Source: Ornithobacterium rhinotracheale DSM 15997 (GTDB taxonomy: Bacteria; Bacteroidota; Bacteroidia; Flavobacteriales; Weeksellaceae). From it: DNA of 64,000 bases. Positions 31,201 to 40,292 of this stretch are shown one piece after another. The stretch is taken from assembly GCF_000265465.1 (NCBI RefSeq), contig NC_018016.1, positions 2,160,001-2,224,000 of the forward strand, in the 5' to 3' direction. The first letter of the stretch is position 1; every line of letters starts with the position of its first letter. Both the position numbers and the translations under genes were made by a program. The notes beneath the pieces were generated by a model that saw only the letters and a program-made list of their open reading frames with translations, was not told where the DNA came from and made no database searches.

Positions 31201-31575
31201 TTTTTGGTATCCCGTAGCCACGACTTCTTTTAGGTTTAAATCATCAAAAACGCTTCTCAATACTACATGATATACGCTTTTGCTTGTTAAATCAATGGTT
31301 TCGGTATCGAATCCATCGTAGCTAAAAGTCAATTTTTTAGCACTTTTAGGTACTTCGAGACTAAAGTTTCCGTGGTCATCGGTTATGGTGCCTAGTGCAT
31401 TGTTGCTTATGGTTCCGTCGGTTACTTTTTCGCCCACCACCGAGTTAGGCACATACACAGAGGCTCCCACTACAGGATATCCTTCTTTGTCTTTCACGGT
31501 TCCGCTTATCGTGCGGTTTTGTGCATACAATACCATAGGCAACACAATTGCCACAGGTAAAATTATTTTTTTCAT
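28240..31575 (-). CDS. SusC/RagA-family TonB-dependent outer-membrane transporter
   Basis: The 1111-aa protein has a signal peptide ending near VLYAQ. Carboxypeptidase-D regulatory-like domain at about 22-108 (ISGTVKDKEGYPVVGASV), TonB-box region EVVATGYQ near 118, plug domain with ASATSIYGARAANGVINV at about 240-260, then a beta-barrel ending in aromatic QF. Lies between a metalloprotease gene and susD with gaps of 20 and 16 bases, so the three form one operon. Confidence 0.95.
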   Translation of the reverse strand: MKKIILPVAIVLPMVLYAQNRTISGTVKDKEGYPVVGASVYVPNSVVGEKVTDGTISNNALGTITDDHGNFSLEVPKSAKKLTFSYDGFDTETIDLTSKSVYHVVLRSVFDDLNLKEVVATGYQKIEKRKLTSSVVDISMDKINQKGVSSVDQMLQGQAAGVSITPQTGSPGQLSSIQIRGNSSLNGVKDPLWVIDGVPMEGNDVPNLKDKNNLDDLRNYSIAGLNPDDIESITILKDASATSIYGARAANGVINVVTKRGKKGNLNINITANTFINFMPDFNRINLLNTNEKVDFELALAKRKDLSFRSGNGDVARIISAANELDNYKNGKELSAETLAKINALRNNQIDWWKELYRTSINQQYSASISGGGDRNNYYFSLGYYDEKASLQQVGFKRFNLTLKDDFKINDKIKLGVSILGASIIQNKYLTDAGAFTNPNYYSRVVNPYQLIYNADGSYAYDENINPNLRTDSDFVKFNIIEERENTQNTLKTLQMMSNFDLEYKITKGITFNSLLGLQVERNRSEKYANENSYYNRAYVAGTRYYDSSTKTNKYWLPLGGILKNSSTDFFNYMWRNSLNLEKKIGKSELSGLAGIEIRKDKKEIINTNTFGYNDRNLNNIPVIFRNSSDALDENYRPFKNLEYENAYVSFFGTASYTYDNRYTVFGSLRYDGSNLFGVDPKYKYLPIWSVAGAWNVSNEAFFEPAKEVISNLRLRTSYGFQGNIDKSTSPFVIGNYSTASITQGNTENTIVVLSPPNDKLRWEKTENLGFGLDLGLFRNRVNLVLDWYDRKSTDLITLKNLPQETGFTSTSINYGSITNRGFEIGINTTNISTEDFRWTTSFNISTNKNELISAQPSPNQKRPLGLNKPNDAIWTVPFAGLDKNGLPVFEKDGKIVSTNDFFALEDPYAAFMPGYFVQSNLNETQRLALFQYQGYNSPKWFGGLSNNFSYKNFEFGISGTFVIKKTVLAQPSYNFTQVDPGQNYQNEILNAWSPENTSSSLPRIIGRDTPEAGNAYNWFGGVDDMNTYYAFQNLAKDLSYFRFTSIRLGYNFPKEWVKQAGISNVKFTVEGRNLFVISNGHKNYFDPETYGSIYAQPIQKSVTVGFNLQF

Positions 31576-31595
31576 AGATTTTTAAAAATAGATTT

Positions 31596-34133
31596 TTATT
31601 TTAAATTTAATGCTTCTTTAATTCTGATTATTAAATCGTTATAGTGATTTCTGGTTTCGGTGTCAAAGGTTTTAATGCGTTTAATTCTTTGCAAAACCGC
31701 TAGAAGTTCGCCACGCTTGTACGACGCTACTTCAGACACACGCACCATAGATTTATAATTTAAATTAATTTGATTTTCTGGCATGTCTAGATGCTCGCAA
31801 CCCATATGCAGTGGTGCATAAATCGAATTGATTTTGTATTTATTAGTTTTGTCAAACAAGTTTTTGTTGTCTACAATTAGGGCATCTACATAGTTTTTCT
31901 GCGTCATGCGTTGGTAAATATCCAATTTTGCACGCATTGGGAAAACTTCGCCTCGCAAGTATTCAAACATTTTTTTCACGGTCATTCCCTTGTAGTTTGG
32001 TTGATTAAACTCGTTGTCGAGCAATCTTAACAATCTACCATTTTCAAATAAATAATAAATGACAGAATATTGCTTTTCGCGAGCCAATGAATAAGTTGAT
32101 TCTTGCTGATAGCCCATTGGCGTGCTTCTGATTGGTTTTACTTTTTGTAAAATTTGCTCATCGTTGAACAGCCAAGTCGGGATTGTAATCGCGTTTTTTA
32201 CCAAATATTCCAAAGCCTCTTGCTGAATTTCGTAAGGCACAGGCGTAAAAGTTTTTTGCCCATCGCCATACACAGACGGCGTGATATAGATTCCTCCCAC
32301 ATTATTAAGCACATGAAAATTATAAGCCTGCCATTGATTGATGATAGTCATGTAGAATTTCCCTGCTTCGGTATAATTTTCTTGTTTGTTCAAGTTCCAG
32401 TCCAAGATGTGTGGCATGGTTTTTTTCAAATTGATTAAACCATAAGAGCTGGCTTTCATGGCATTGTTTCCTAAATCTTCGCTTTGAGAGCGAGGGTCTA
32501 TAATATCGTTGCTTGGTTGTTGTGCCCCATAGAAATAGAGCGGATCTCCAGCATGTTTTGCAATCCATGTTTCGTTGATTTTTTTATCCTCAAAAGGATT
32601 TTCTGTCGGAGTCCAGCGGTATCCCCAAGCGATGGCATATTTATCATAAATTCCGATTTCTGGTGTAATTTGCTTTACGCCATCTCCTTCTTGTGCCACA
32701 TAGTTAAATCGAGCATAATCCATGATTGATGGTGCTGTTCCTCCCATTTTTGAAGTGAAAGAAGGCGAACGCAAGGAATCCACAGGATATGCAAATGATG
32801 ATCCCATGTTGTGCATCAACCCAAAAGTGTGTCCTATTTCGTGCGAAGAAACAAAGCGAATTGCATTCCCCATTACTTGCTCTGGGAACGGTAATTTACG
32901 CACTTGCGGATCTATGATTCCTGTTTGTACGCGCATCCAGTCGCTTAAAAGCGTCATTACATTGTGCCACCAAATCACATCAGCCTCGATGATTTCTCCC
33001 GAACGCGGATCCACCACAGATGGCCCCATGGCATTAGCTTTGTCTGATGCGGCATAACTTAAAACAGAATATCTCACATCATCAATATCAAAATCATCTT
33101 TGTTTTCTTCGTTTAATAATTTAGCCTCTACAGCATTTTTAAAACCAGCAGCCTCAAATGCCACATTCCAGTCCAAGATTCCTTGCATGATGTATGGCAC
33201 CCATTGAGGTGGAGTAGAAGGATCGATGTAGTAAACGATTTTCTTTTTAGGCTCAACTAATTTTCCTTTTAAGTAATCATTAATTTCGTTGTCTTTAGGT
33301 TCCAATCTCCAGCGAGTAATGATTTTTCTTTTATCCACTTGCTGTTGCATATCGGTGTAGTACCATTTTGGCTCGTTGAAGAATCCCACACGATCGTCAT
33401 AAAAACGTTCTTTCATAGGTTTTTCTGGGAGCAAAACAAGGTTCGATGTTACATCGATAGTAATGTTCACTTTGCTTTTGCCCTCCGTAACTTTAGACGA
33501 CAAAACAGATTTAATCACAACATTTTGCGGGAAAGATTTGGTTTCACTTATAAAAGATAAATCCTTGTTTACACTTCCTCCTAGTCCTAAGTTGTTCAAT
33601 AAATCATTGAAAGAAGTACTTGAGCCATCAAACACTTTATTCACTTTTACAACAACCGCTGTAGAATCTTTATTAAAGGCTTCGATTTTAAAAGATTCAA
33701 AAATAGATTCGTTGTAGTTCACCGCTACCGATTTAGAGATAGCATCAGCGGTATCCACTTGGATTTTAGGGTCAAAAGATTTTACCCAAACTTTTTTATT
33801 CTTTTTACCTTTGTAGAAACGGAGCAGGATATTTTGATAATTCATTCCGCGGTTGATTCCCGCATCGTTTAGCTCACTACCTACCGATGATATTTTGTTG
33901 ACAATCAGCATGTCTTTTCCCATCAAAGAATCGGGAATTTCGAAATACAAATTATCATCTTTTTCGATTAAAGTAAAAAGTCCTTTTTTTAAGACAGCGT
34001 CTTTCACGATTTTATCATAAGACGAAATACTGTCTTTCTTTTTCTTTTTATCATTTTCTTTTTTTACTGGTTTTTTTTGCCCAAAAGCAACGCTCACGGC
34101 TAGTAAAAGGCATAAAAAAAATCTTATTTTCAT
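31596..34133 (-). CDS. Exported zinc metalloprotease (DUF5117/DUF4953 type)
   Basis: The 845-aa protein has a signal peptide (FFLCLLLAVSVAFGQ) and a Lys-rich linker (KKPVKKENDKKKKKD). The zinc site is SSHEIGHTFGLMHN, a full HExxHxxGxxH metzincin-type motif, preceded by DUF5117-like and followed by DUF4953-like regions common in Bacteroidota. The frame is open for 99 more bases upstream, but the signal peptide and a minus-7 box at 34153-34160 place the start at 34133. First gene of the operon with susC and susD, suggesting that it cuts host or matrix protein for SusCD uptake. Confidence 0.88.
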   Translation of the reverse strand: MKIRFFLCLLLAVSVAFGQKKPVKKENDKKKKKDSISSYDKIVKDAVLKKGLFTLIEKDDNLYFEIPDSLMGKDMLIVNKISSVGSELNDAGINRGMNYQNILLRFYKGKKNKKVWVKSFDPKIQVDTADAISKSVAVNYNESIFESFKIEAFNKDSTAVVVKVNKVFDGSSTSFNDLLNNLGLGGSVNKDLSFISETKSFPQNVVIKSVLSSKVTEGKSKVNITIDVTSNLVLLPEKPMKERFYDDRVGFFNEPKWYYTDMQQQVDKRKIITRWRLEPKDNEINDYLKGKLVEPKKKIVYYIDPSTPPQWVPYIMQGILDWNVAFEAAGFKNAVEAKLLNEENKDDFDIDDVRYSVLSYAASDKANAMGPSVVDPRSGEIIEADVIWWHNVMTLLSDWMRVQTGIIDPQVRKLPFPEQVMGNAIRFVSSHEIGHTFGLMHNMGSSFAYPVDSLRSPSFTSKMGGTAPSIMDYARFNYVAQEGDGVKQITPEIGIYDKYAIAWGYRWTPTENPFEDKKINETWIAKHAGDPLYFYGAQQPSNDIIDPRSQSEDLGNNAMKASSYGLINLKKTMPHILDWNLNKQENYTEAGKFYMTIINQWQAYNFHVLNNVGGIYITPSVYGDGQKTFTPVPYEIQQEALEYLVKNAITIPTWLFNDEQILQKVKPIRSTPMGYQQESTYSLAREKQYSVIYYLFENGRLLRLLDNEFNQPNYKGMTVKKMFEYLRGEVFPMRAKLDIYQRMTQKNYVDALIVDNKNLFDKTNKYKINSIYAPLHMGCEHLDMPENQINLNYKSMVRVSEVASYKRGELLAVLQRIKRIKTFDTETRNHYNDLIIRIKEALNLK

Positions 34134-34152
34134 ATCGTAAAAGTTTAGCTTG

Positions 34153-34160
34153 CAAATGTA
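34153..34160 (-). promoter_or_regulatory. Minus-7 box of the metalloprotease-susCD operon
   Basis: TACATTTG on the minus strand, 20 bases before the ATG at 34133. It supports that start over the longer frame. Confidence 0.5.
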
Positions 34161-34216
34161 TAAATAAAAAAATAAATGAATGTTTAAAGTTTTTAATAAA
34201 GCTAAATTAAAGCCAA

Positions 34217-34252
34217 GAAAAAAGGAATCCAAAACTGAATTCCTTTTTCTTT
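34217..34252 (-). terminator. Intrinsic terminator after sufS
   Basis: AAAAAGGAAT and ATTCCTTTTT arms around an 11-base loop, about 100 bases after the sufS stop. Confidence 0.6.
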
Positions 34253-34348
34253 ATTTAAAATAATTGATTTTTATTACTGATTTCTTAAAAATCGTTTAAA
34301 AACATGGTTTTTTATTTGAAAAAACTAAAAAAAATATTTTTGAAAACT

Positions 34349-35566
34349 TTAACCAAGCATATTTTTAGCCAGCTCCAGCCCGTTGAGCAATTGATTGACA
34401 TCGTCTTCGGTGTTATACACGGCAAAACTTGCACGAATGGTGCCACTAATATTGAATTTATTCATCAAAGGTTGGCAACAATGGTGCCCCGTGCGCACGG
34501 CAATGCCTAGTTTGTCTAAAATCATGCCCACATCAGATGCATGCACCCCTGGCAAGTCCATCAAAAACGAAACCGCCCCTGAGCGTTCAATGCCCTCTCC
34601 AAAAATTCGGATTTCGGGTATATTTTCTAGCCCGTTGAGTGTTTGGTTAATCAATTTTTGCTCGAGCTGAGTGATGGCTTCATGCCCAATGTTTTCGATA
34701 AATTCCGCTGCTTTAGCAATGACGATATTGCCGCAAATATTAGGCGTTCCCGCTTCGTATTTAAAGGGTAATCCTGCGTAGGTAGATTTATCCATGCACA
34801 CGCTTTCAATCATTTCGCCACCACCACGATAGGGCGAAAGTTGCTCTAGGATTTCCTCTTTCCCGTACAAAATTCCTGTTCCCGTAGGTGCATACATTTT
34901 GTGTCCAGAAAAGGCATAAAAATCAGCATTTAAATCTTGAACATCAATCTTTAAATGTGGTGCTGATTGCGCCCCATCTACCAAAACCCAAGCCCCCACA
35001 GCGTGTGCTTTTTCAATCATTTCTTTAGCAGGGTTCACTGTTCCCAATGCATTTGAAACATGATTAAAAGCCACGAGTTTTGTTTTAGTATTTAAAAGTT
35101 TTTCATACTCTTCTAAATCCAAACTTCCGTTTTCAAGCAAAGGAATGTATCGTGTAGTTGCGCCCGTCCACTCGGCAAGCATTTGCCACGGAACGATGTT
35201 AGAGTGGTGGTCTATTTCAGAAATAATGATTTCGTCGCCTTTTTTAATAATGTTTTTGAGTGCATATGCCACCAAATTAATGGAATCCGTGGTGCCAGAA
35301 GTAAAATTGATTTCGCTAGCTTTTTTAGCATTGATAAAAGCACGCATTTTCTCGCGGCTATTTTCCATTTCTATGGTTGCCTCTTGGCTCAGCGTGTGGA
35401 TTCCTCGGTGCACATTGGCGTTGAGCGTGGTGTAGTAGCGATACATTTCGTCTAACACCATTTTGGGTTTTTGCACAGTTGCGCCGTTGTCAAGGTACAC
35501 GAGCGGTTTGCCGTTTACTTTTTGACTTAAAATAGGAAATTGAGATTTTATATTTTCTATGGTCAT
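34349..35566 (-). CDS. sufS: Cysteine desulfurase SufS
   Basis: PLP enzyme (405 aa) that takes sulfur from cysteine for Fe-S cluster assembly. PLP Lys223 is in FSGHKMYAPTG. The persulfide cysteine is Cys363 in RTGHHCCQP, with a second Cys next to it where many homologs have Ala. LVDGAQSAPH is the cofactor Asp/His region. It stands 116 bases after sufD with a terminator-like hairpin between, so it may be expressed at a lower or separate level. Confidence 0.95.
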   Translation of the reverse strand: MTIENIKSQFPILSQKVNGKPLVYLDNGATVQKPKMVLDEMYRYYTTLNANVHRGIHTLSQEATIEMENSREKMRAFINAKKASEINFTSGTTDSINLVAYALKNIIKKGDEIIISEIDHHSNIVPWQMLAEWTGATTRYIPLLENGSLDLEEYEKLLNTKTKLVAFNHVSNALGTVNPAKEMIEKAHAVGAWVLVDGAQSAPHLKIDVQDLNADFYAFSGHKMYAPTGTGILYGKEEILEQLSPYRGGGEMIESVCMDKSTYAGLPFKYEAGTPNICGNIVIAKAAEFIENIGHEAITQLEQKLINQTLNGLENIPEIRIFGEGIERSGAVSFLMDLPGVHASDVGMILDKLGIAVRTGHHCCQPLMNKFNISGTIRASFAVYNTEDDVNQLLNGLELAKNMLG

Positions 35567-35621
35567 TGAGCTAAATTTAGTTGAAAAGCAAAAATAAAAA
35601 TTTTAAATTGTAAAAATGAAT

Positions 35622-35656
35622 AAAAAAACCGAAGAAAATTGATTTTTCTTCGGTTC
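35622..35656 (-). terminator. Hairpin terminator between sufD and sufS
   Basis: On the minus strand AACCGAAGAAAAAT pairs with ATTTTCTTCGGTT and is followed by a T-run. It would end or attenuate the sufCD transcript before sufS. Confidence 0.65.
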
Positions 35657-35682
35657 AGTGAATTCAAATTCAAATAAAAATG

Positions 35683-36954
35683 CTAAAAATCAAGTTCAAC
35701 TTTTAGTTTTGAAGCCAAAAGTTTAGTCCAATATTTTTTAAGCGGTTCAACTTCGATACTTGAAAGTACATCTGCCGAGAAAGCGTATAACAAAAATGCT
35801 TGTGCTTCTTTGGTCGGGATACCGCGTTGTTGCATATAGAATAGCGCATCTTTGTCGAGCTGCCCCACGGTGCACCCGTGCGAGCATTTTACATCATCGG
35901 CAAAGATTTCTAATTGCGGTTTGGTGTTGATGCTGGCATCGTCCGTAAGCAAAATGTTGTTGTTTTGCTGGAACGCATCAATTTTTTGTGCCTCTGGATC
36001 CACAATGATTTTCCCGTTGAATACCCCTTTCGACTTTCCATCTAATATGGTGCGGTATAATTCATGGCTTTCGCAATTGGCAGCAGTGTGCTCCACAAGT
36101 GTATGGTGGTCGATTAATTGTTCGCCTTCGCCCAAGCTCACAGCTTGCATTAGGGAATTGCAATTTTCGCCCAATTGTTTGAAATTTAAACCATTTCTAG
36201 TGAATTTTCCGCCCAAAGATAAAGTGTCAATACTCACCACACTTCCCTGTTTTTGCTCGGCAAATACTTGGTCTATGAGTGCTGTATGCTCGGTATCGTT
36301 TTGGGTTTTGTAGAAATTGATCTGAGTATTTTCGCCCACCACAATTTCGGTTACCGCATTGGTGAAATGTGGCTCGTTGTTTAAACTTACATGAGATTCA
36401 ATCACATCTAGGGTTGCATGGTCTCCCGCTACAATCAAATTTTTTGGCTGAACGAAGCTTGCTTGTGCCTCATTGGTGAAAAACACGATTTCAATCGGTT
36501 TTTCTACTTTTTGATTGTGCTTGATGTGAATATAGTATCCATTGGTAGCCAAAGCAGTATTCAGAGATTCAAGTGAATTTTCATGCTTAACTACGGTATT
36601 TAAATATTTTTGATAAATGACGTTTTCTTTTGCCGCAGTTACAGGCAAAAACTCAATTTCGCTACCGATGTTGGATAAATTTTCGGCAAAAAAACCGTTT
36701 ACAAATACAATTTTGTAGCTATCAAGCTCAGGAATGAAGTGTTGTTCAATATCGCTAAGGTTCAACGCTTCTTCGTTTAATTTTAAATTATATTCCTGAG
36801 AGATGACAGGTTTTAAATTAGTAAATCGCCATTCCTCGTTTTTGGTTGTAGGGAATCCTTCTTGCACAAACTCCTCAAACGCCTGTGTTTGGCGTTCGCT
36901 TGGAGTGGGGTAGGATTCAAAATGAGATTTTATTTCTTCTAAAAATTTAGACAT
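35683..36954 (-). CDS. sufD: Fe-S cluster assembly scaffold subunit SufD
   Basis: The 423-aa protein is the beta-helix partner of SufB in the SufBCD scaffold. N-terminal helical part (ERQTQAFEEFVQEGFPTTK), then repetitive beta-strands, and the conserved C-terminal FADDVKCSHGCTVGQLDKDA, with RGIPTKEAQAFLLYAF following. 21 bases after sufC. No sufB is adjacent in this window. Confidence 0.93.
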   Translation of the reverse strand: MSKFLEEIKSHFESYPTPSERQTQAFEEFVQEGFPTTKNEEWRFTNLKPVISQEYNLKLNEEALNLSDIEQHFIPELDSYKIVFVNGFFAENLSNIGSEIEFLPVTAAKENVIYQKYLNTVVKHENSLESLNTALATNGYYIHIKHNQKVEKPIEIVFFTNEAQASFVQPKNLIVAGDHATLDVIESHVSLNNEPHFTNAVTEIVVGENTQINFYKTQNDTEHTALIDQVFAEQKQGSVVSIDTLSLGGKFTRNGLNFKQLGENCNSLMQAVSLGEGEQLIDHHTLVEHTAANCESHELYRTILDGKSKGVFNGKIIVDPEAQKIDAFQQNNNILLTDDASINTKPQLEIFADDVKCSHGCTVGQLDKDALFYMQQRGIPTKEAQAFLLYAFSADVLSSIEVEPLKKYWTKLLASKLKVELDF

Positions 36955-36975
36955 AATTATATTTTCTGCTTTAAA

Positions 36976-37719
36976 TTATTTAAGCCAATCGTAGCCTTTT
37001 TCTTCTAGTTCAAGAGCCAAGTTTTTGTCGCCAGTTTTGATGATTTTACCATCAGCAAGTACATGCACAAAATCTGGAACGATGTAATCCAAAAGTCTCT
37101 GGTAGTGCGTGATGATAAGCACTCCGTTGTCTTTATTCTTAAACTTGTTTACCCCTTCTGCTACGATTTTAAGGGCATCGATATCTAGCCCAGAATCGGT
37201 TTCGTCTAGGATTGCAAGTTTTGGATTAAGCATCATCATTTGGAAAATCTCGTTTCTTTTTTTCTCCCCTCCAGAGAATCCCTCGTTGAGCGAGCGAGAT
37301 AAGAATGATTGGTCTATATTTAATAAAGCTGATTTTTCTTTAATTTGTTTCAACATTTCGCCAGCAGGCATTTCTTCTAAGCCTTGAGCTTTGCGAGTTT
37401 CGTTGATTGCTGTTTTGATAAAATTAGTTACCGAAACACCTGGAATCGCCACAGGATACTGGAACGACATAAAAATACCTTTCTGCGCACGCTCTGCAGG
37501 ATCAAGTTCAAGTAAACTTTCGCCCTCAAGTAGGATATCTCCATCGGTTACTTCATAGTCTTCTTTCCCTGCAATTACAGATGAAAGCGTACTTTTTCCC
37601 GCACCATTTGGTCCCATAATGGCGTGTACCTCGCCTGGATTTATCTCAAGATTGATTCCTTTTAATATTTCTCTTTGCCCATCTTCCAAGGCAGCGTGTA
37701 AGTTGTTAATTTTCAGCAT
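36976..37719 (-). CDS. sufC: Fe-S cluster assembly ATPase SufC
   Basis: ABC-type ATPase (247 aa) of the SufBCD complex. Walker [10 protein letters not shown], signature [11 protein letters not shown], Walker [13 protein letters not shown], all with the SufC-specific sequence. First gene of a sufC-sufD unit with its own minus-7 box at 37739-37746. Confidence 0.96.
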   Translation of the reverse strand: MLKINNLHAALEDGQREILKGINLEINPGEVHAIMGPNGAGKSTLSSVIAGKEDYEVTDGDILLEGESLLELDPAERAQKGIFMSFQYPVAIPGVSVTNFIKTAINETRKAQGLEEMPAGEMLKQIKEKSALLNIDQSFLSRSLNEGFSGGEKKRNEIFQMMMLNPKLAILDETDSGLDIDALKIVAEGVNKFKNKDNGVLIITHYQRLLDYIVPDFVHVLADGKIIKTGDKNLALELEEKGYDWLK

Positions 37720-37738
37720 AATTTTAAAAATTGTCTTG

Positions 37739-37746
37739 CAAAAATA
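37739..37746 (-). promoter_or_regulatory. Minus-7 box of sufC
   Basis: TATTTTTG on the minus strand, 20 bases before the sufC ATG. Confidence 0.5.
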
Positions 37747-37850
37747 ATTGTTTTATTTTATATATAGAATAATTATAGATAAAGAATTTTTATAACTTCA
37801 TAAATTAATCGAAATATAAAAATGCAAAATTAAGTGATTTTAGTCAGTTT

Positions 37851-38078
37851 TTAATCCTTGTTTCCGTACAATTTTTTGAGATTATAGATAATTTCTTCCA
37901 GTCCGTTTGATTTGATTTCCAATGTGGTGGAAAGCAAGATGCCCAATTTGCCTTGCGGGAAACCTTTGCTTTTAAACCATTCTAAATAATGCACGGGAAT
38001 ATCCGCAATCGTTACGCCTTTGTATTTGCCAAATGGCATTTTGGTCTGAACGATTTCTATTAAAATTTCTTTGTTCAA
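37851..38078 (-). CDS. DUF3820 family protein
   Basis: Small cytoplasmic protein (75 aa) with MPFGKYKGVTIADIPVHYLE, the typical DUF3820 core (MPFGKYKG). The biochemical role is unknown. Its ATG overlaps the stop of the LolA-like gene by four bases, so it is translated together with it. Confidence 0.8.
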   Translation of the reverse strand: MNKEILIEIVQTKMPFGKYKGVTIADIPVHYLEWFKSKGFPQGKLGILLSTTLEIKSNGLEEIIYNLKKLYGNKD

Positions 38079-38734
38079 AATTTAAATCTTTTTTCGTTGA
38101 TTGGGGCATTCGGTTTTATTTGATTAAAAACGATGACATAATCGTGCCCTCCTTTGGGCTCATAGTGCATGTGCGTGGCAAACTTTAGCCCATCAAAAAC
38201 CTTAAAATCGCTGTAAATGATTTTTTCTTTATCATCTTCAGATTGCACCAAATTATAGTTTTTAGCATCAAACCAATAATCGATTTTTACCGTATTTTTT
38301 ACCAAACGAATATGGAAAACTTCTTGATTGTCGATTTTTTCTTTGCCTAAAAAATCTGCCTTAAATCCTTTTTTTTCATAATGCAAAATATCGGTTTCAA
38401 AGGCATCTGGCGTGTAATTGGCAAGCGGCACATTTTGATTTTTTTCTGGGCTAAAGGTGTAGGCATTTTTGCCATCATAGCCTTCGCTCAGCGTTTCTTT
38501 GCCATCGATGATGAAAGACACACGCTTGAAATAAGGGCGACGATGTTCTATGCTCAGCGTCACGGGATTATTCACATCCATGATCACTTCACCTTTTATA
38601 TATATGGTGTTTAATCGATCCCAGCGAGCCGTGCCCCCCGTGTTTTCAAAATGTTTTTCGATGATGGATTGTGCCGATTGTGCAAAAAGTAACGGACTCA
38701 ATATGAGCCATAAAAAGCTAAGTCTTTTAGCCAT
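38075..38734 (-). CDS. Exported LolA/LppX-fold-like protein
   Basis: The 219-aa protein has a signal peptide ending near LLFAQ. The mature start SIIEKHFENTGGTARWDRLN is the usual opening of Bacteroidota outer-membrane lipoprotein-sorting-like proteins. Beta-rich throughout (YFKRVSFIIDGKETLSEG, KIDYWFDAKNYNLVQSE), as in a half-barrel LolA fold. Cargo unknown; not the housekeeping LolA with certainty. Seven bases after kdsB. Confidence 0.65.
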   Translation of the reverse strand: MAKRLSFLWLILSPLLFAQSAQSIIEKHFENTGGTARWDRLNTIYIKGEVIMDVNNPVTLSIEHRRPYFKRVSFIIDGKETLSEGYDGKNAYTFSPEKNQNVPLANYTPDAFETDILHYEKKGFKADFLGKEKIDNQEVFHIRLVKNTVKIDYWFDAKNYNLVQSEDDKEKIIYSDFKVFDGLKFATHMHYEPKGGHDYVIVFNQIKPNAPINEKRFKF

Positions 38735-38741
38735 AAAAATA

Positions 38742-39482
38742 TTATTTATTTTGTTGAATGAATGCTTCTGCCATTGCTAAATCTTCTGGCGTATCAATAC
38801 CAATGCTTGGATTTTTGGCAATGCCCAAACGGATTTTAAAACCATTTTCTAAATAACGAAGCTGCTCAAGCTTTTCGGTGGGTTCCAAAAATCCACGGTC
38901 GAGAGTGGCAAAAGAAAGCAATGCATCACGACGAAAGGCATAAATACCCAAATGCTTGTAATAAGTGGTGTTTTCCTGCATTTCTCGCGCATATGGAATG
39001 ACTGAACGAGAGAAATAAAGTGCATTATTGTAGTACCTATCTACCACCACCTTCACATTATTGGGATTCTCAATCATATCGGGCTCGGTAATGATTTCCA
39101 TTAAACTCCCTACGGCGACTTCCTTTTGCGTATCGTTTTCAAAAATTTGAATGAGCGTTTTTAAATCTTCGGCTGTGATAAATGGCTCATCTCCTTGCAC
39201 ATTTACAATGATATCTGCATCAAGATTCTGTGCCACTTCGGCGATTCTATCGCTTCCAGAAACATGATTTTCTGCCGTGAGCTGAACTTTTGCATTATTT
39301 TTTTCCAAACATGCCAGAATGCGAGCATCATCTGTTGCCACGATAACATCATCGAAAAGCTCAGTATTTTTCACCGCTTCGTAAGTGTAGAGAATCAATT
39401 CTTTACCGTTTAATTTTTGCATTAATTTTCCTGGAAATCTTTGCGAATTATATCGCGCAGGGATCACTGCGACTACTTTCAT
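38742..39482 (-). CDS. kdsB: 3-deoxy-manno-octulosonate cytidylyltransferase
   Basis: Cytoplasmic CMP-KDO synthetase (246 aa) activating KDO for lipid A core. CTP-binding opening VIPARYNSQRFPGKLM, then VATDDARI and NVQGDEPFI with the metal-binding Asp. The length fits the family. First gene of a unit with the LolA-like and DUF3820 genes. Confidence 0.96.
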   Translation of the reverse strand: MKVVAVIPARYNSQRFPGKLMQKLNGKELILYTYEAVKNTELFDDVIVATDDARILACLEKNNAKVQLTAENHVSGSDRIAEVAQNLDADIIVNVQGDEPFITAEDLKTLIQIFENDTQKEVAVGSLMEIITEPDMIENPNNVKVVVDRYYNNALYFSRSVIPYAREMQENTTYYKHLGIYAFRRDALLSFATLDRGFLEPTEKLEQLRYLENGFKIRLGIAKNPSIGIDTPEDLAMAEAFIQQNK

Positions 39483-39550
39483 GGAGTTTTAATTTTCGGT
39501 AAAATTAAAATTTTTTGCTCAAAATATTTAATTAGTTAAAAAAAATAATT

Positions 39551-39558
39551 TATATTTG
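39551..39558 (+). promoter_or_regulatory. Minus-7 box
   Basis: TATATTTG, 25 bases before the ATG of the 236-aa membrane-anchored protein. Confidence 0.45.
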
Positions 39559-39575
39559 AATAAATTTTTGACACA

Positions 39576-40286
39576 ATGAAAAACATACTTAAAGTTATTT
39601 TGGTAGTTACTGCATTAGGTTTAGCATTTTTAATCTACCGCTCAATCCAAGGTTATGTGGATTTCAATAGAGAAAAGATGGAACGCTATGCTACTGCGGT
39701 GGAACAGTTACAGGATTTAGCCTTGGCAGAGAAGTTGTATAAAGTAGCAAACGGAGAATATACCGCTAGCTTAGATACTTTGAAGAATTACATCAACACG
39801 GCTAAAGTATTAAATATTTCTAGAAAGGATTCATCAGCCTATGTGTTCGATAAAAGCAAAGGTATCGATGTGATGAAAAACTTTACTATTGTAGATACTA
39901 TCGTATCTCCTGTAAGTGTAAAAGATTCAATCTTTGGAAACAGAGATTTCAATTACCGAAACTTTGGTTATATTCCAGTAAATGGTAAAAAATTCCCAAT
40001 TGAGCTTTACGCTTCTTTCAACGACCGTGTTGTAGGAAACGATAGTACAAACATTCAGCGCGACTACTTCTTTATGGGTAGCATTGATAAAGCTAAAGTG
40101 CTTGATGGGCTAGATGAAGAAATGGTGAGCCGTGAAGTAGAAGATGAGTCTTCTCCAATTAAATCAGACATCATTAAAGTAGGTAGCAAATCTCGTCCGT
40201 CACTTGAAGGAAACTGGGGTACAGATGTAGATGTTAAAATTCAAGAGAAGAGAATTAAAAGAATGAAGTCTGAACTCAAAAAATAA
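39576..40286 (+). CDS. Membrane-anchored protein of unknown function
   Basis: The 236-aa protein has one N-terminal helix (VILVVTALGLAFLIYRSI), then a long amphipathic helix (AVEQLQDLALAEKLYKVANG) and a soluble domain. The layout recalls pseudopilin-like proteins, where a helix continues into a globular head, but no prepilin cleavage motif is clear. First gene of a three-gene unit with a DUF3822 protein and rsmD. Confidence 0.65.
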   Translation: MKNILKVILVVTALGLAFLIYRSIQGYVDFNREKMERYATAVEQLQDLALAEKLYKVANGEYTASLDTLKNYINTAKVLNISRKDSSAYVFDKSKGIDVMKNFTIVDTIVSPVSVKDSIFGNRDFNYRNFGYIPVNGKKFPIELYASFNDRVVGNDSTNIQRDYFFMGSIDKAKVLDGLDEEMVSREVEDESSPIKSDIIKVGSKSRPSLEGNWGTDVDVKIQEKRIKRMKSELKK

Positions 40287-40292
40287 TTTTTG

